Assembly: GCF_002563715.1 (NCBI RefSeq)
Contig: NZ_PDJJ01000001.1
Coordinates: forward strand, 868,001 to 932,000
Source of the DNA: Isoptericola jiangsuensis
GTDB taxonomy: Bacteria > Actinomycetota > Actinomycetes > Actinomycetales > Cellulomonadaceae
Direction of reading: 5' to 3'
Length of the DNA: 64,000 bases
The translations under genes and the position numbers were made by a program. The notes beneath the pieces were generated by a model that made no database searches, was not told the DNA's origin, and worked only from the letters and a program-made list of their open reading frames with translations. Within the stretch, counting starts at the first letter, position 1. Every line of letters starts with the position of its first letter. Shown here one piece after another: positions 43,430 through 51,881 of the stretch.

Positions 43430-44413
43430 CTAGTACACGACGACGGTCGTGCCGATCGGCACGCCCCACGAGTCCCACAGCCAGTCCATCGCGGAGTTCG
43501 ACACCCGGATGCAGCCGTGCGACGCGGGGTACGGCGGGATCGAGCCCGACCCGTGGACCGCGATCCCGCCCGTGAAGTACTTGGGCCGGTACATCGAGCC
43601 CAGCTCGAGGGTCGACTCGTGCAGGTAGTCGCGCTCCATGTAGGTGGCGTACGTGCCGCGCGGCGTCGTCGCCGTGTACGTGCGGCCGAGCGCCTCGTAC
43701 GACTCGCCGTTGCCCGACGACGCGTTGAACGTCCGCACCACGCGACCGTCCTCGACGGCCTTGACGAGCTGACGGTCGAGGTCGATCTCCACGACCTTGC
43801 CCGACGACGACTCCGCGCCCGGCCGCACGCCGTCGTCCAGCGCCTGCTCCGTGCGCGGGCCGACCACCCCGTCGCGGTACAGGCCCGCGGCCTTCTGCAG
43901 CGCCCACACGGCCTGCTGCGTCATCGGCCCGAACGACCCGTCGACCGACGGCAGGTGGTAGCCGAGCTCGACCAGCCGCTCCTGCAGGGCGGTCACGCCG
44001 GCGCCGGACGAGCCGACCTCCAGGAAGTCCGGCTCGGCCGGCTTCTCGTCCTCGGACTTCTTCTTCGTCCCGCCGTCGGCGGTGCCCCCGGCGTCCGCGG
44101 AGGCGTCGTCGTCCGGCTCCGGCTCCGTCGAGGCCGACGGCGAGGGCGACGCGGACGGTGACGGGCTCGCGGTGGTCGGGGTCGGGGCTGGTGACGGGCT
44201 CGGGGGAGCGCTCGACGGTGACGGTGTCGGCGACGCCGAGGGGGACGGGGACGGGGCGGTCGACGCCTCCGCGACGGGTCCCGGGGACGCGGCGGGGGCA
44301 TCGCCCGTCAGCTCGGACCACGCCGCGCAGCCGGGCAGCACGAGCAGAGCCGCGGCCAGCGCCGCCGCGGTCGCCGTCGCGCGACGGCGCGACGTCCTGC
44401 GGTGCGTACCCAT
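43430..44413 (-). CDS. L,D-transpeptidase lipoprotein with peptidoglycan-binding domain
   Basis: The protein has 327 residues. The signal sequence ends in a lipobox (LLVLPGC, lipidated Cys29). A long Ser/Pro/Thr/Ala-rich linker of about 100 residues follows, then a peptidoglycan-binding domain (SSGAGVTALQERLVELGYHLPSVDGSFGPMTQQAVWALQ). The C-terminal YkuD catalytic domain has HGSGSIPPYPASHGC, with Cys301 as nucleophile, and IRVSN. It forms 3-3 crosslinks in peptidoglycan at the outer face of the membrane. It is convergent with murB, only 19 bp apart. Confidence 0.94.
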   Translation of the reverse strand: MGTHRRTSRRRATATAAALAAALLVLPGCAAWSELTGDAPAASPGPVAEASTAPSPSPSASPTPSPSSAPPSPSPAPTPTTASPSPSASPSPSASTEPEPDDDASADAGGTADGGTKKKSEDEKPAEPDFLEVGSSGAGVTALQERLVELGYHLPSVDGSFGPMTQQAVWALQKAAGLYRDGVVGPRTEQALDDGVRPGAESSSGKVVEIDLDRQLVKAVEDGRVVRTFNASSGNGESYEALGRTYTATTPRGTYATYMERDYLHESTLELGSMYRPKYFTGGIAVHGSGSIPPYPASHGCIRVSNSAMDWLWDSWGVPIGTTVVVY

Positions 44414-44609
44414 GCCCCCACCCCTCCCGGACGCGCCCGGCGCGTCCTGCGGACTCCTACGGTGCCCTGCCGGGCGCCGTCCGGCGACCCCACCGGGCCG
44501 ACCTCCCGACGATCGACACCGTCTCGTGACCTGTCCTCCGCGGACCGACCCGGCCCGTCCCGCCGCGGCACCCGGGGTACCGGCGGGGTCGGGCGCGACG
44601 CGGTCGGGA

Positions 44610-45653
44610 TCAGACGGGCCGGGCCACCGGGTCGTCCGCCAGCCAGTCGTCGACGCCCGCCAGCAGGCGCTCGCGGGTCGTCGTCGACGCCCGGGACGCC
44701 CGGATCGACGACCGGGCGAGGTCCGCCAGCTCGGCGTCGGAGAACCCGTGCACCTCGCGGGCCGACTCGTACTGCGCGACCAGCCGCGACCCGAACAGCA
44801 GCGGGTCGTCCGCGCCGAGCGCGACCCGCGCGCCCGCGTCCACCAGCTCCCGCAGCGGCACGTCCTCGGCGTGCGCGTACACGCCCAGCGACACGTTCGA
44901 CGCCGGGCAGACCTCCAGCGCGACCTCGGACTCCACCAGCGACGCCAGCAGCGTCGGGTCCTCCACCGACCGCACGCCGTGCCCGATCCGGTCCGGCGCC
45001 AGCGCGCCCACGACGTCGCGCAGGTGACCCGGGCCCAGCAGCTCGCCGCCGTGCGGCACCGACGCGAGCCCCGCCCGCCGCGCGATCCGGAACGCGTGCG
45101 CGAACTCGTCGGTGTCGCCGCGGCGCTCGTCGTTGCTCAGACCGAAGCCCACGACCTCGCCCGGTCCCTCGCCGGCGTACCGCGCGGCGAGGCGTGCCAG
45201 GGTCCGCGCGTCCATCGGGTGGCGCATCCGGGACGCCGCCACGACGACCGCCACCTCGAGGCCGTGCCGCGCGCTGGCGGCCCGCGCCTCGTCGAGCACG
45301 ATCTCCAGGGCCGGGGTGATGCCGCCGACGAACGGCGCGTACGACGTCGGGTCGACCTGGATCTCCAGGCGCCCCGACCCCTCGGCGGCGTCGTCGGCGG
45401 CCGCCTCGTCGACCAGACGCCGCATGTCGGCCTCGGACCGGACGCAGTGCCGGGCGGCGTCGTACAGACGCTGGAACCGGAACCAGCCGCGCTCGTCCGC
45501 CGGGACGCGCAGCGCCTCGCCGTCGGTGAGGGCACCGGGCAGGCGGATGCCGTGGGCGGCGGACATGTCGGCGAGCGACGTCACGCGCAGGGAGCCGGTG
45601 AAGTGCAGGTGGAGGTGGGCTTTGGGGAGCCGGGCCAGGTCGCGCACCCGCAC
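44610..45653 (-). CDS. add: Adenosine deaminase
   Basis: This 347-residue amidohydrolase has the N-terminal zinc pair HLH (His15, His17 in LHLHFTGSL), PHGGE with the catalytic Glu, GHGVRS, CPASNVSLG and the zinc Asp in LGADDPLLFG. It deaminates adenosine or deoxyadenosine to inosine; some members act on adenine or cytokinins. GTG start. About 195 bp separate it from the L,D-transpeptidase gene, and nothing recognisable is seen there. Confidence 0.93.
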   Translation of the reverse strand: MRVRDLARLPKAHLHLHFTGSLRVTSLADMSAAHGIRLPGALTDGEALRVPADERGWFRFQRLYDAARHCVRSEADMRRLVDEAAADDAAEGSGRLEIQVDPTSYAPFVGGITPALEIVLDEARAASARHGLEVAVVVAASRMRHPMDARTLARLAARYAGEGPGEVVGFGLSNDERRGDTDEFAHAFRIARRAGLASVPHGGELLGPGHLRDVVGALAPDRIGHGVRSVEDPTLLASLVESEVALEVCPASNVSLGVYAHAEDVPLRELVDAGARVALGADDPLLFGSRLVAQYESAREVHGFSDAELADLARSSIRASRASTTTRERLLAGVDDWLADDPVARPV

Positions 45654-45710
45654 AGTCTGGCAGCCGTGGACCCCGCGGCGAGGGTGTGACGAACCCCGGT
45701 CGGGACGCGG

Positions 45711-45740
45711 TTCGACCTACGGCCTCGCGTCGCGTACAGT
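45711..45740 (+). promoter_or_regulatory. Candidate promoter of tRNA-Trp / secE region
   Basis: TTCGAC (45711-45716) and TACAGT (45735-45740) are spaced by 18 bp in the non-coding gap before tRNA-Trp. Both hexamers fit a sigma-70-type housekeeping promoter of actinobacteria. Confidence 0.55.
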
Positions 45741-45815
45741 TGTCCCTCGGTGGTTGACGGCCACCATGCTGGGTCGCGCCCTTCGTGGTGCCCCCAGGAC
45801 GGTCGTCGAGCACGA

Positions 45816-45891
45816 AGGGTAGTGGCGCAATTGGTAGCGCAGCGGTCTCCAAAACCGCAGGTTGCAGGTTCGAGTCCTGTCTACCCTGCCA
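45816..45891 (+). tRNA. tRNA-Trp (CCA)
   Basis: The 76-nt gene includes an encoded CCA. Acceptor agggtag / ctaccct, discriminator G45888, anticodon stem gcggt / accgc with CCA at 45849-45851, T loop ttcgagt. It lies directly upstream of secE as in other actinobacteria. Confidence 0.97.
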
Positions 45892-46021
45892 GCGTGTTCC
45901 CCCGAGGGACCGCGCAGCGTGGTCGCGCGCCAGCGCGGCCCGGAACGCCAGAGTCCGTGCCGTGGGTGCGTCGCCGGCAGGCGGCGTGGCTGCGGTCCGA
46001 TCGCGAAACGGGGTAGTGGAA

Positions 46022-46276
46022 GTGAGCGAGTCCTCCGCGCACGCCGCTGGAACGCACGACGCAGAGTCCGGCAAGGAGCGTCGCAACGTCTTCGCTCGGA
46101 TCGCCCTGTTCGTCCGCCAGGTGGTGGGCGAGCTGCGCAAGGTCGTCACCCCGACGCGGTCCGAGCTCGTCAACTACACGATCGTCGTGATCGTGTTCGT
46201 CACCGTGATGATGCTGTTCGTCACCGCGCTCGACTACCTCGTCGGTCAGGGAGTCTTCTGGCTCTTCGGGGCCTGA
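46022..46276 (+). CDS. secE: Preprotein translocase subunit SecE
   Basis: The 84-residue single-span protein has a polar N-terminus, the conserved amphipathic helix [29 protein letters not shown] and one TM helix ([21 protein letters not shown]). It joins SecY and SecG in the translocon. GTG 46022 gives the usual short MSES-like N-terminus; an in-frame GTG at 46016 is also possible and would add two residues. It is followed 58 bp later by nusG. Confidence 0.93.
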   Translation: MSESSAHAAGTHDAESGKERRNVFARIALFVRQVVGELRKVVTPTRSELVNYTIVVIVFVTVMMLFVTALDYLVGQGVFWLFGA

Positions 46277-46334
46277 CCTTCGGGTCGGACCCTCGACCGC
46301 ACGCCCCGTCATCAGCCAGAAAGCAGGTTCTTCC

Positions 46335-47192
46335 GTGTCCCAGGATCCTCTGGAGCAGACCGAGGACGTCGACGTCTCGCAGCCCGACGCCACCGGCGCC
46401 GAGGCCGAGCTCGACGCACCTGCCGACGTGGACGCGGCCGACACCCTGGCCGAGCAGGACGCGCCCGAGGTCGACGACGACGCGGCCGACGGCGAGCCCG
46501 GCACGGACGCCGAGGCTGAGCCCGCGGTCGACGCCGACGTCGACGACGAGGCTGACGCCGACGCCGACGCCGAGGCCGAGGTCGATCCCGCCGAGGAGCT
46601 GCGCCGTACGCTGCGCGGCCAGTTCGGCGACTGGTTCGTCATCCACTCCTACGCGGGCTACGAGAACCGTGTGAAGGCCAACCTGGAGAACCGCATCCAG
46701 AGCCTGAACATGGAGGACTACATCTTCCAGGTCGAGGTCCCCATGGAGGAGGTGACCGAGATCAAGAACGCGCAGAAGAAGACCGTCCGCCGCGTCCGGA
46801 TCCCCGGCTACGTCCTCGTCCGCATGGACCTCACCGACGAGTCGTGGGGCGCCGTGCGCCACACGCCGGGCGTCACCGGGTTCGTGGGTCACACCCACCA
46901 GCCGGTGCCGCTGTCGCTCGACGAGGTCTTCGGCATGCTGGCCCCCTCCGTCCTCGAGGCCGCGCCGGCCAAGCCTGCCGCGTCCGCCGCGAAGGGCGGC
47001 GCGTCCGCGCCCGCCATCGAGGTCGACTTCGAGGTCGGCGAGTCGGTCACCGTCACCGACGGCCCGTTCGACACGCTGCCCGCCACGATCTCCGAGATCA
47101 ACGCCGAGGGCCAGAAGCTCAAGGTCCTCGTCTCCATCTTCGGCCGGGAGACCCCGGTCGAGCTGTCGTTCAACCAGGTCGCCAAGATCTGA
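46335..47192 (+). CDS. nusG: Transcription termination/antitermination factor NusG
   Basis: The protein has 285 residues with a GTG start. A very acidic, low-complexity N-terminal extension of about 85 residues (many Asp/Glu/Ala) precedes the NGN domain ([34 protein letters not shown], then [15 protein letters not shown] and [12 protein letters not shown]). A linker follows, then the C-terminal KOW domain ([43 protein letters not shown]). It binds RNA polymerase and Rho or S10. The acidic extension is common in actinobacterial NusG. Confidence 0.96.
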   Translation: MSQDPLEQTEDVDVSQPDATGAEAELDAPADVDAADTLAEQDAPEVDDDAADGEPGTDAEAEPAVDADVDDEADADADAEAEVDPAEELRRTLRGQFGDWFVIHSYAGYENRVKANLENRIQSLNMEDYIFQVEVPMEEVTEIKNAQKKTVRRVRIPGYVLVRMDLTDESWGAVRHTPGVTGFVGHTHQPVPLSLDEVFGMLAPSVLEAAPAKPAASAAKGGASAPAIEVDFEVGESVTVTDGPFDTLPATISEINAEGQKLKVLVSIFGRETPVELSFNQVAKI

Positions 47193-47291
47193 CCGCGCCG
47201 CCGGAGCTCTCCGGCGCGCCGCGGGACGGCAGCACTGCAACCGGGTCATCGCCCACGGCGTCGGTCCACGACACAGGAAAGGGGAAGCACC

Positions 47292-47723
47292 ATGCCTCCC
47301 AAGAAGAAGGTCGCCGGCCTCATCAAGCTCCAGATCCAGGCCGGTGCGGCCAACCCCGCCCCGCCGATCGGCCCCGCGCTCGGTCAGCACGGCGTGAACA
47401 TCATGGAGTTCTGCAAGGCCTACAACGCGGCGACCGAGTCGCAGCGCGGCAACGTCATCCCCGTGGAGATCACGGTGTACGAGGACCGCTCGTTCACCTT
47501 CATCACGAAGACGCCGCCGGCCGCCGAGCTCATCAAGAAGGCCGCCGGTGTGGCCAAGGGCTCCCCGACGCCGCACACCGTCAAGGTCGCGCAGCTCTCG
47601 CAGGCCCAGGTCCGCGAGATCGCCGAGACCAAGATGCAGGACCTCAACGCGAACGACATCGAGGGCGCGATGCTGATCATCGCGGGCACCGCCCGCTCGA
47701 TGGGCATCACCGTCGCCGAGTGA
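47292..47723 (+). CDS. rplK: 50S ribosomal protein L11
   Basis: This 143-residue protein has the standard L11 length. The N-terminal domain has [43 protein letters not shown], and the C-terminal rRNA-binding domain has [18 protein letters not shown]...AKMQDLNAN-type residues. It forms the GTPase-associated centre with 23S rRNA. ATG 47292 follows an aggaaaggggaa Shine-Dalgarno region. Confidence 0.98.
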   Translation: MPPKKKVAGLIKLQIQAGAANPAPPIGPALGQHGVNIMEFCKAYNAATESQRGNVIPVEITVYEDRSFTFITKTPPAAELIKKAAGVAKGSPTPHTVKVAQLSQAQVREIAETKMQDLNANDIEGAMLIIAGTARSMGITVAE

Positions 47724-47730
47724 CGCCGCC

Positions 47731-47764
47731 CCGGCTCCGGCAGGGTCCGCCCCGCCGGAGCCGG
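47731..47764 (+). terminator. Intercistronic hairpin between rplK and rplA
   Basis: An 11-bp perfect stem (ccggctccggc / gccggagccgg) with a 12-nt loop begins 8 bases after the rplK stop. It is not followed by a T-run; it may be an attenuator or processing site in the rplKA transcript. Confidence 0.45.
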
Positions 47765-47865
47765 AGCACCCCGTCCGTCCTGGACGACCAAGACCCGACG
47801 AGCGTCGGGCACGTGGGAGGGTCCGCGCAGACCCGACGACCACGACTGCAGCAAGGAGAACGCAG

Positions 47866-48573
47866 ATGGCAAAGCGCAGCAAGGCGTACCGCGCCGCCGC
47901 GGCGAAGATCGACCGCGAGAACCTGTACAGCCCGCTCGAGGCCGTGAAGCTGGCCAAGGAGACCGCCGCGTCGAAGGCTGACGCGACCGTCGAGGCCGTG
48001 TTCCGTCTCGGTGTCGACCCGCGCAAGGCGGACCAGCTGGTCCGCGGCACGGTCAACCTGCCGCACGGCACGGGCAAGACCGCCCGCGTCATCGTCTTCG
48101 CGAACGGTGCGAAGGCCGAGGAGGCCCTCGCGGCCGGTGCCGACGAGGTCGGCGGCGACGAGCTCATCGCGAAGGTGGCCGCCGGCTACACCGACTTCGA
48201 CTCGGCCGTCGCGACGCCGGACCTCATGGGCAAGGTCGGTCGTCTGGGCAAGGTGCTGGGTCCCCGTGGCCTCATGCCGAACCCGAAGACCGGCACCGTC
48301 ACGATGGACGTCACCAAGGCCGTGACCGACATCAAGGGCGGCAAGATCGAGTTCCGCGTCGACAAGCACGCGAACCTCCACTTCATCATCGGCAAGGTCT
48401 CGTTCGACGAGTCCGCGCTGGTCGAGAACTACGGCGCCGCGCTGGACGAGATCCTGCGTCTCAAGCCGTCGTCCTCGAAGGGTCGCTACATCACCAAGGC
48501 GACGCTGGCGACGACGTTCGGCCCGGGCATCCCGGTCGACCAGTCGAAGACCACCAAGCTGCTCGAGGGCTGA
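47866..48573 (+). CDS. rplA: 50S ribosomal protein L1
   Basis: The protein has 235 residues with the L1 patterns [70 protein letters not shown] and [20 protein letters not shown]. It binds 23S rRNA at the L1 stalk and usually represses its own operon. An aaggaga Shine-Dalgarno precedes ATG 47866. It is followed by a strong terminator, after which the accessory sigma/CHAT operon begins. Confidence 0.98.
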   Translation: MAKRSKAYRAAAAKIDRENLYSPLEAVKLAKETAASKADATVEAVFRLGVDPRKADQLVRGTVNLPHGTGKTARVIVFANGAKAEEALAAGADEVGGDELIAKVAAGYTDFDSAVATPDLMGKVGRLGKVLGPRGLMPNPKTGTVTMDVTKAVTDIKGGKIEFRVDKHANLHFIIGKVSFDESALVENYGAALDEILRLKPSSSKGRYITKATLATTFGPGIPVDQSKTTKLLEG

Positions 48574-48590
48574 CACCCTCCCGCACGCCC

Positions 48591-48628
48591 CGACGGCCCG
48601 GCACCTGCTCGCAGGTGCCGGGCCGTCG
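48591..48628 (+). terminator. Terminator of the rplK-rplA operon
   Basis: An 18-bp perfect stem (48591-48608 with 48611-48628) closes on a 2-nt gap (in practice a ctcg loop), 17 bases after the rplA stop. The 3' side runs into gtcgtc rather than a T-run, as is usual for GC-rich actinobacterial terminators. Confidence 0.8.
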
Positions 48629-48703
48629 TCGTCCCCGCCGGGGCTCCCGAGCGGTGCCGCGGGTCGGTCCGCCGGGCCCGCCGGACCGGGTGCGCACGAT
48701 TCG

Positions 48704-48729
48704 TGAAGTTTTTCCGCAGACGTGTATCA
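48704..48729 (+). promoter_or_regulatory. A/T-rich candidate promoter of the sigma/CHAT operon
   Basis: TGAAGTTTTTCC (48704-48715) followed by GTGTATCA (48722-48729) is the only A/T-rich stretch in the 320-bp gap between rplA and the sigma gene. It does not fit the housekeeping consensus, so recognition by the operon's own sigma factor is a possibility. The rest of the gap holds the rplA terminator and a ggggcac/gtgcccc hairpin near 48816-48832. Confidence 0.35.
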
Positions 48730-48895
48730 GGCCCGTCGGCGACCCCTCCCTCGCGGGTGACACTGCCGATGAGGTGAAGGGTGAATTCTGGTGACGGGAG
48801 CCATGGAGGGACGCGGGGCACCTGGTGCCCCCCTAGGCTCGTGGCCAGCCCCTGCCCGAGGGGTCCCGCACGACCACGACGAGGTGCCCGCCGTC

Positions 48896-49504
48896 ATGTC
48901 CAGCACTGCCGACACGTCCAGTCTCGGTGACAGGGCGGCGTTCGCGCTGCTCGAGTACCGCGAGGGTCGTCCCGACGCCCTCGGCGACTTCGTCCGCGAG
49001 GCGATGCCGCTGCTGTGGCGGACGGTGCGCGCCCAGGGCGTCAGCCGGGAGGCAGCCGACGACGTCGTCCAGCACACCTGGGCGGCGCTGGTGCGCCACG
49101 CGGACTCGATCACCGAGCCGAAGGCGACCCTGAAGTGGCTGCTGGTCACGGCGCGGCGCGCCGCGTGGGAGGCCGTGCGCAAGGACCGCGCCGACCAGGG
49201 GCACCGCACCGAGCTGCCGGACGACGACGCGGAGACGTCGGCGACGCTCCCGGACGCCGGCCCGGGGCCGGAGGCCGAGGTGCTGAAGGACGAGCGGGAC
49301 CGGCTGCTCTGGCAGGCCCTCGGCACGCTGCCGAAGCGCTGCCAGGAGCTGCTCCGGCTCGTCTCCCTGGCGGACCGCCCGGACTACCGTTCCATCTCCA
49401 CCGCGATCGGCATGCCGGTCGGAAGCATCGGCGCCACTCGGGGACGCTGCCTCGCCAAGCTGCGGGTCGTCCTCACCGAACATGGGGAGGCCTCATGGAC
49501 ATGA
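48896..49504 (+). CDS. Sigma-70-family (ECF-like) RNA polymerase sigma factor
   Basis: The protein has 202 residues from ATG 48896 (gagg 12 bases upstream). The frame opens at 48791, but the extra 35 residues are Gly/Pro-rich and cross a hairpin. Region 2 is at about 20-90 (DFVREAMPLLWRTVRAQGVSREAADDVVQHTWAALVRHADSI, TLKWLLVTARRAAWEAVRKDR). Region 4 is at about 140-195 (LGTLPKRCQELLRLVSLADRPDYRSISTAIGMPVGSIGATRGRCLAKLR). The region 2-4 linker is acidic. It overlaps the next gene by 10 bases and heads the subtilase/CHAT operon, so it probably drives that operon or its regulon. Confidence 0.9.
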   Translation: MSSTADTSSLGDRAAFALLEYREGRPDALGDFVREAMPLLWRTVRAQGVSREAADDVVQHTWAALVRHADSITEPKATLKWLLVTARRAAWEAVRKDRADQGHRTELPDDDAETSATLPDAGPGPEAEVLKDERDRLLWQALGTLPKRCQELLRLVSLADRPDYRSISTAIGMPVGSIGATRGRCLAKLRVVLTEHGEASWT

Positions 49505-49992
49505 CCGAGCTCGACCACGTCCCCGGCGCGGACGACCCGCTCGACGGGCTCGACATCGCGCTGCTCACGCGGCTCGCCACGGTCGACGACCTGCTCGACC
49601 CGGTCCCCGACGGCCTCGTCGAACGGTCCCGCTTCGCGATGACGCTCGCCGGTCTCGAGGCGGAGGTCATGGAGCTGCAGGTCCTCGAGGTCCCCGTCGG
49701 CTCCGTGCGCAGCGACGCCCCGGTGGAGACCCGCACGATCACCTTCACCCACGAACGGCTCACCGTCATGGTCGCGCTGTCCGCGGGCAGCGAGCGCGGC
49801 ACCGTGCGGGTCGACGGCTGGCTCGCGCCGGCCGAGGCCCTCGACATCGAGCTCCGTCGACCCGAGGGGACCGTGACCACCCGGTCCGACGAGGACGGCC
49901 GTTTCGTCATCGAGGACGTCCCGCGCGGGCCCGCCAGCCTGCTGGTCCGGCAGGGCGAGACACCCGTGTCGACGCCGGTCGTCGAGCTGTAG
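49495..49992 (+). CDS. Small two-part protein with carboxypeptidase-regulatory-like fold; candidate sigma partner
   Basis: The protein has 165 residues from ATG 49495, inside the last codons of the sigma gene. The N-terminal ~65 residues are helical (LDIALLTRLATVDDLLDPVPDGLVERSRFAMTLAGLEAEVMEL), a pattern I recall from actinobacterial proteins encoded next to such sigma factors. The C-terminal ~60 residues (VRVDGWLAPAEALDIELRRPEGTVTTRSDEDGRFVIEDVPRGPASLLVR) look like the transthyretin-like CarboxypepD-reg fold. No TM segment is seen. Translational coupling to the sigma gene suggests an anti-sigma or co-regulator; this is inference. Confidence 0.75.
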   Translation: MDMTELDHVPGADDPLDGLDIALLTRLATVDDLLDPVPDGLVERSRFAMTLAGLEAEVMELQVLEVPVGSVRSDAPVETRTITFTHERLTVMVALSAGSERGTVRVDGWLAPAEALDIELRRPEGTVTTRSDEDGRFVIEDVPRGPASLLVRQGETPVSTPVVEL

Positions 49993-50073
49993 CAGCACCC
50001 TGCACCACCTGCACCACAGCGTTGTCGAGCGGTGGGCACGGGCTTCGCCCTGCCCTGATCCGAGGAGGAGCAC

Positions 50074-51861
50074 GTGAGCGAGTCGTACATCCAGGACCCG
50101 GCCGGTGGCCGGCGCCCGGTCCGTCATCTCGACCCGGACCGGGTGCGTCGCAGCCCCGGCGCGGCGCGGGTGCAGGACACCACCTACGTCGCGGACCGGC
50201 TGATCGTCCGCGGCGACCTGCCGCCGTTCCTGCGCGAGCGTCTCGCCGGGGAGTCCGACCGTCTGACGGCGGGCGGGCAGGGAGCGGTCGTCGCGCTGGA
50301 CGACTGGGCGGACGAGGGCGAGCCGACGTCGTGGCTCGACGGCGTGCGGCGGATCGCCACCGAGATGGGCTACCGGGTGGTCTACGACGGCACCCTGGGC
50401 GACCTGGCGGTGGACGACGTCGACGACGAGACGTTCGGGTACGCCCTGCGGTTGGTGCCGGCGCGGGACGACGACGTCGAGGTGGACGTCTGGCAGGTGA
50501 TCGAGCGGATCACGGGCGAGCTGGGCGACCTGGACGCGGCGGACGAGGCGGACGAGGGGGACCGGCCCACCCCGCGGGTCGCGCTCGACCACGTCATGCG
50601 TGCCCAGCGACGGGGGAAGTCGACGCCGTTGCCGTTCGTGCCGGTGGCCCGCCCGAAGTCGACGCCCCTGCCGGTGAGCGCGATCGACGAGTACGGCCGT
50701 CCGGGCACGGGCGGTCTGGCGCCGGTGCGCTACCTCGGCGGCCCGCCGCGCCGGTCGCTGCCGGACGGGGAGACGCCCTGGGTGGCCGCGGACGGCACCC
50801 GCCGCCCCGCGGTGGCGATCGTCGACACCGGTGTCGGGTCGCACGAGTGGTTCGGCCCTTACGTCCCCGACGACCCGCAGGACAGCGCGGTGGTGGTGCG
50901 GACGGCGCAGCTCGAGGACGGCCGCCCCGTCGGGCTCTACCCGGTGCCGGACCTCCCGTCGGAGGACGCGGAGTACGGCGGCCTCAGCGTGGACCCGCTG
51001 ACGGGACCGCTCGACCCCGTGGCCGGGCACGGCACCTTCATGGCGGGGATCGTGCACCAGGTGTGCCCGGACGCCGTGATCGTCGCGGTGCGGGCGTTCG
51101 GCGGCTCGGGGGACATCCCGGAGTGGCAGGTGCTGCACACGCTGTGGCGGCTGCTGCGGTTCCACCGGCGGGGTCAGCGCGGCGACGAGGGCTACCACCC
51201 GATCGACGTGGCGGTCCTGGCGATGGGCTACTACCACGAGCAGCCGGAGGACTACGGGTACGACGGACCCCTGCGGCGGGTGCTGCGGGCGCTGCGGCAG
51301 GCGGGCGTCGTGGTGGTCGTCGCGTCGGGGAACGACGGCACGACGCGGCCCATGTTCCCGGCCGCCTGGGCGCCGCACGTGGTGCGGCGTCCGGCGCCCG
51401 ACACCGCCGTCGGGGAGACCACCGTGCCGGTGCCGGTGGACGACCGCCAGCTCACGGCCGACCACCCGCCCCTGCTGGTGGCCGGGGCGACCAACCCGGA
51501 CGGCACCACCGCGGTGTTCAGCAACGACGGCCCGTGGGTGACGTGCGTCCGGCCGGGGGCGGCGGTGGTCTCGACGATGCCCGACACGATCGACGGTCCC
51601 GAGACCCCGCAGGCGAGCCTGCCCGAGCGGCTGCGGCCGGGCACCCGCGCGTCGGTGGACCCGGACGACTTCACCGGCGGGTTCGCGACGTGGAGCGGGA
51701 CCTCGTTCGCGGCGCCCTACCTGGCCGCCGAGGTCGCCGCGGCGCGCCTGGCCGCCACGCAGCGCGTGGCCGCCCAGGCGGAGCCGGTGAGCGCCGCATG
51801 GGATGCTGTGACGACGACCACCCACCTGTCCGGTGCGGCGATCGGTGGTTCCGACGTGTAG
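50074..51861 (+). CDS. S8 (subtilisin-like) serine protease without signal peptide
   Basis: The protein has 595 residues with a GTG start and gaggagg Shine-Dalgarno. The catalytic triad is complete: Asp251 in AIVDTGVG, His319 in GHGTFMAG and Ser544 in GTSFAAPYLA, with the oxyanion Asn in VVASGNDGT. About 240 residues precede the catalytic domain and contain no hydrophobic signal or TM helix. The beginning is polar (SESYIQDPAGGRRPVRHLDPDRV), so the enzyme should be cytoplasmic. It sits between the sigma partner and the CHAT protease gene, which starts 20 bp after its stop. Two proteases in one operon suggest a cascade. Confidence 0.92.
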   Translation: MSESYIQDPAGGRRPVRHLDPDRVRRSPGAARVQDTTYVADRLIVRGDLPPFLRERLAGESDRLTAGGQGAVVALDDWADEGEPTSWLDGVRRIATEMGYRVVYDGTLGDLAVDDVDDETFGYALRLVPARDDDVEVDVWQVIERITGELGDLDAADEADEGDRPTPRVALDHVMRAQRRGKSTPLPFVPVARPKSTPLPVSAIDEYGRPGTGGLAPVRYLGGPPRRSLPDGETPWVAADGTRRPAVAIVDTGVGSHEWFGPYVPDDPQDSAVVVRTAQLEDGRPVGLYPVPDLPSEDAEYGGLSVDPLTGPLDPVAGHGTFMAGIVHQVCPDAVIVAVRAFGGSGDIPEWQVLHTLWRLLRFHRRGQRGDEGYHPIDVAVLAMGYYHEQPEDYGYDGPLRRVLRALRQAGVVVVVASGNDGTTRPMFPAAWAPHVVRRPAPDTAVGETTVPVPVDDRQLTADHPPLLVAGATNPDGTTAVFSNDGPWVTCVRPGAAVVSTMPDTIDGPETPQASLPERLRPGTRASVDPDDFTGGFATWSGTSFAAPYLAAEVAAARLAATQRVAAQAEPVSAAWDAVTTTTHLSGAAIGGSDV

Positions 51862-51881
51862 GAGGAGGGGGCGGGACCCGG

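Noticed and set aside
45785-46021. Upstream start making SecE 163 residues long
   Set aside because: It would run through the tRNA-Trp gene. GTG 46022 gives a normal SecE length.
48791-48895. Upstream start adding 35 residues to the sigma factor
   Set aside because: The extra residues are Gly/Pro-rich, cross a ggggcac/gtgcccc hairpin, and ATG 48896 has a reasonable Shine-Dalgarno and gives a normal ECF-like N-terminus.
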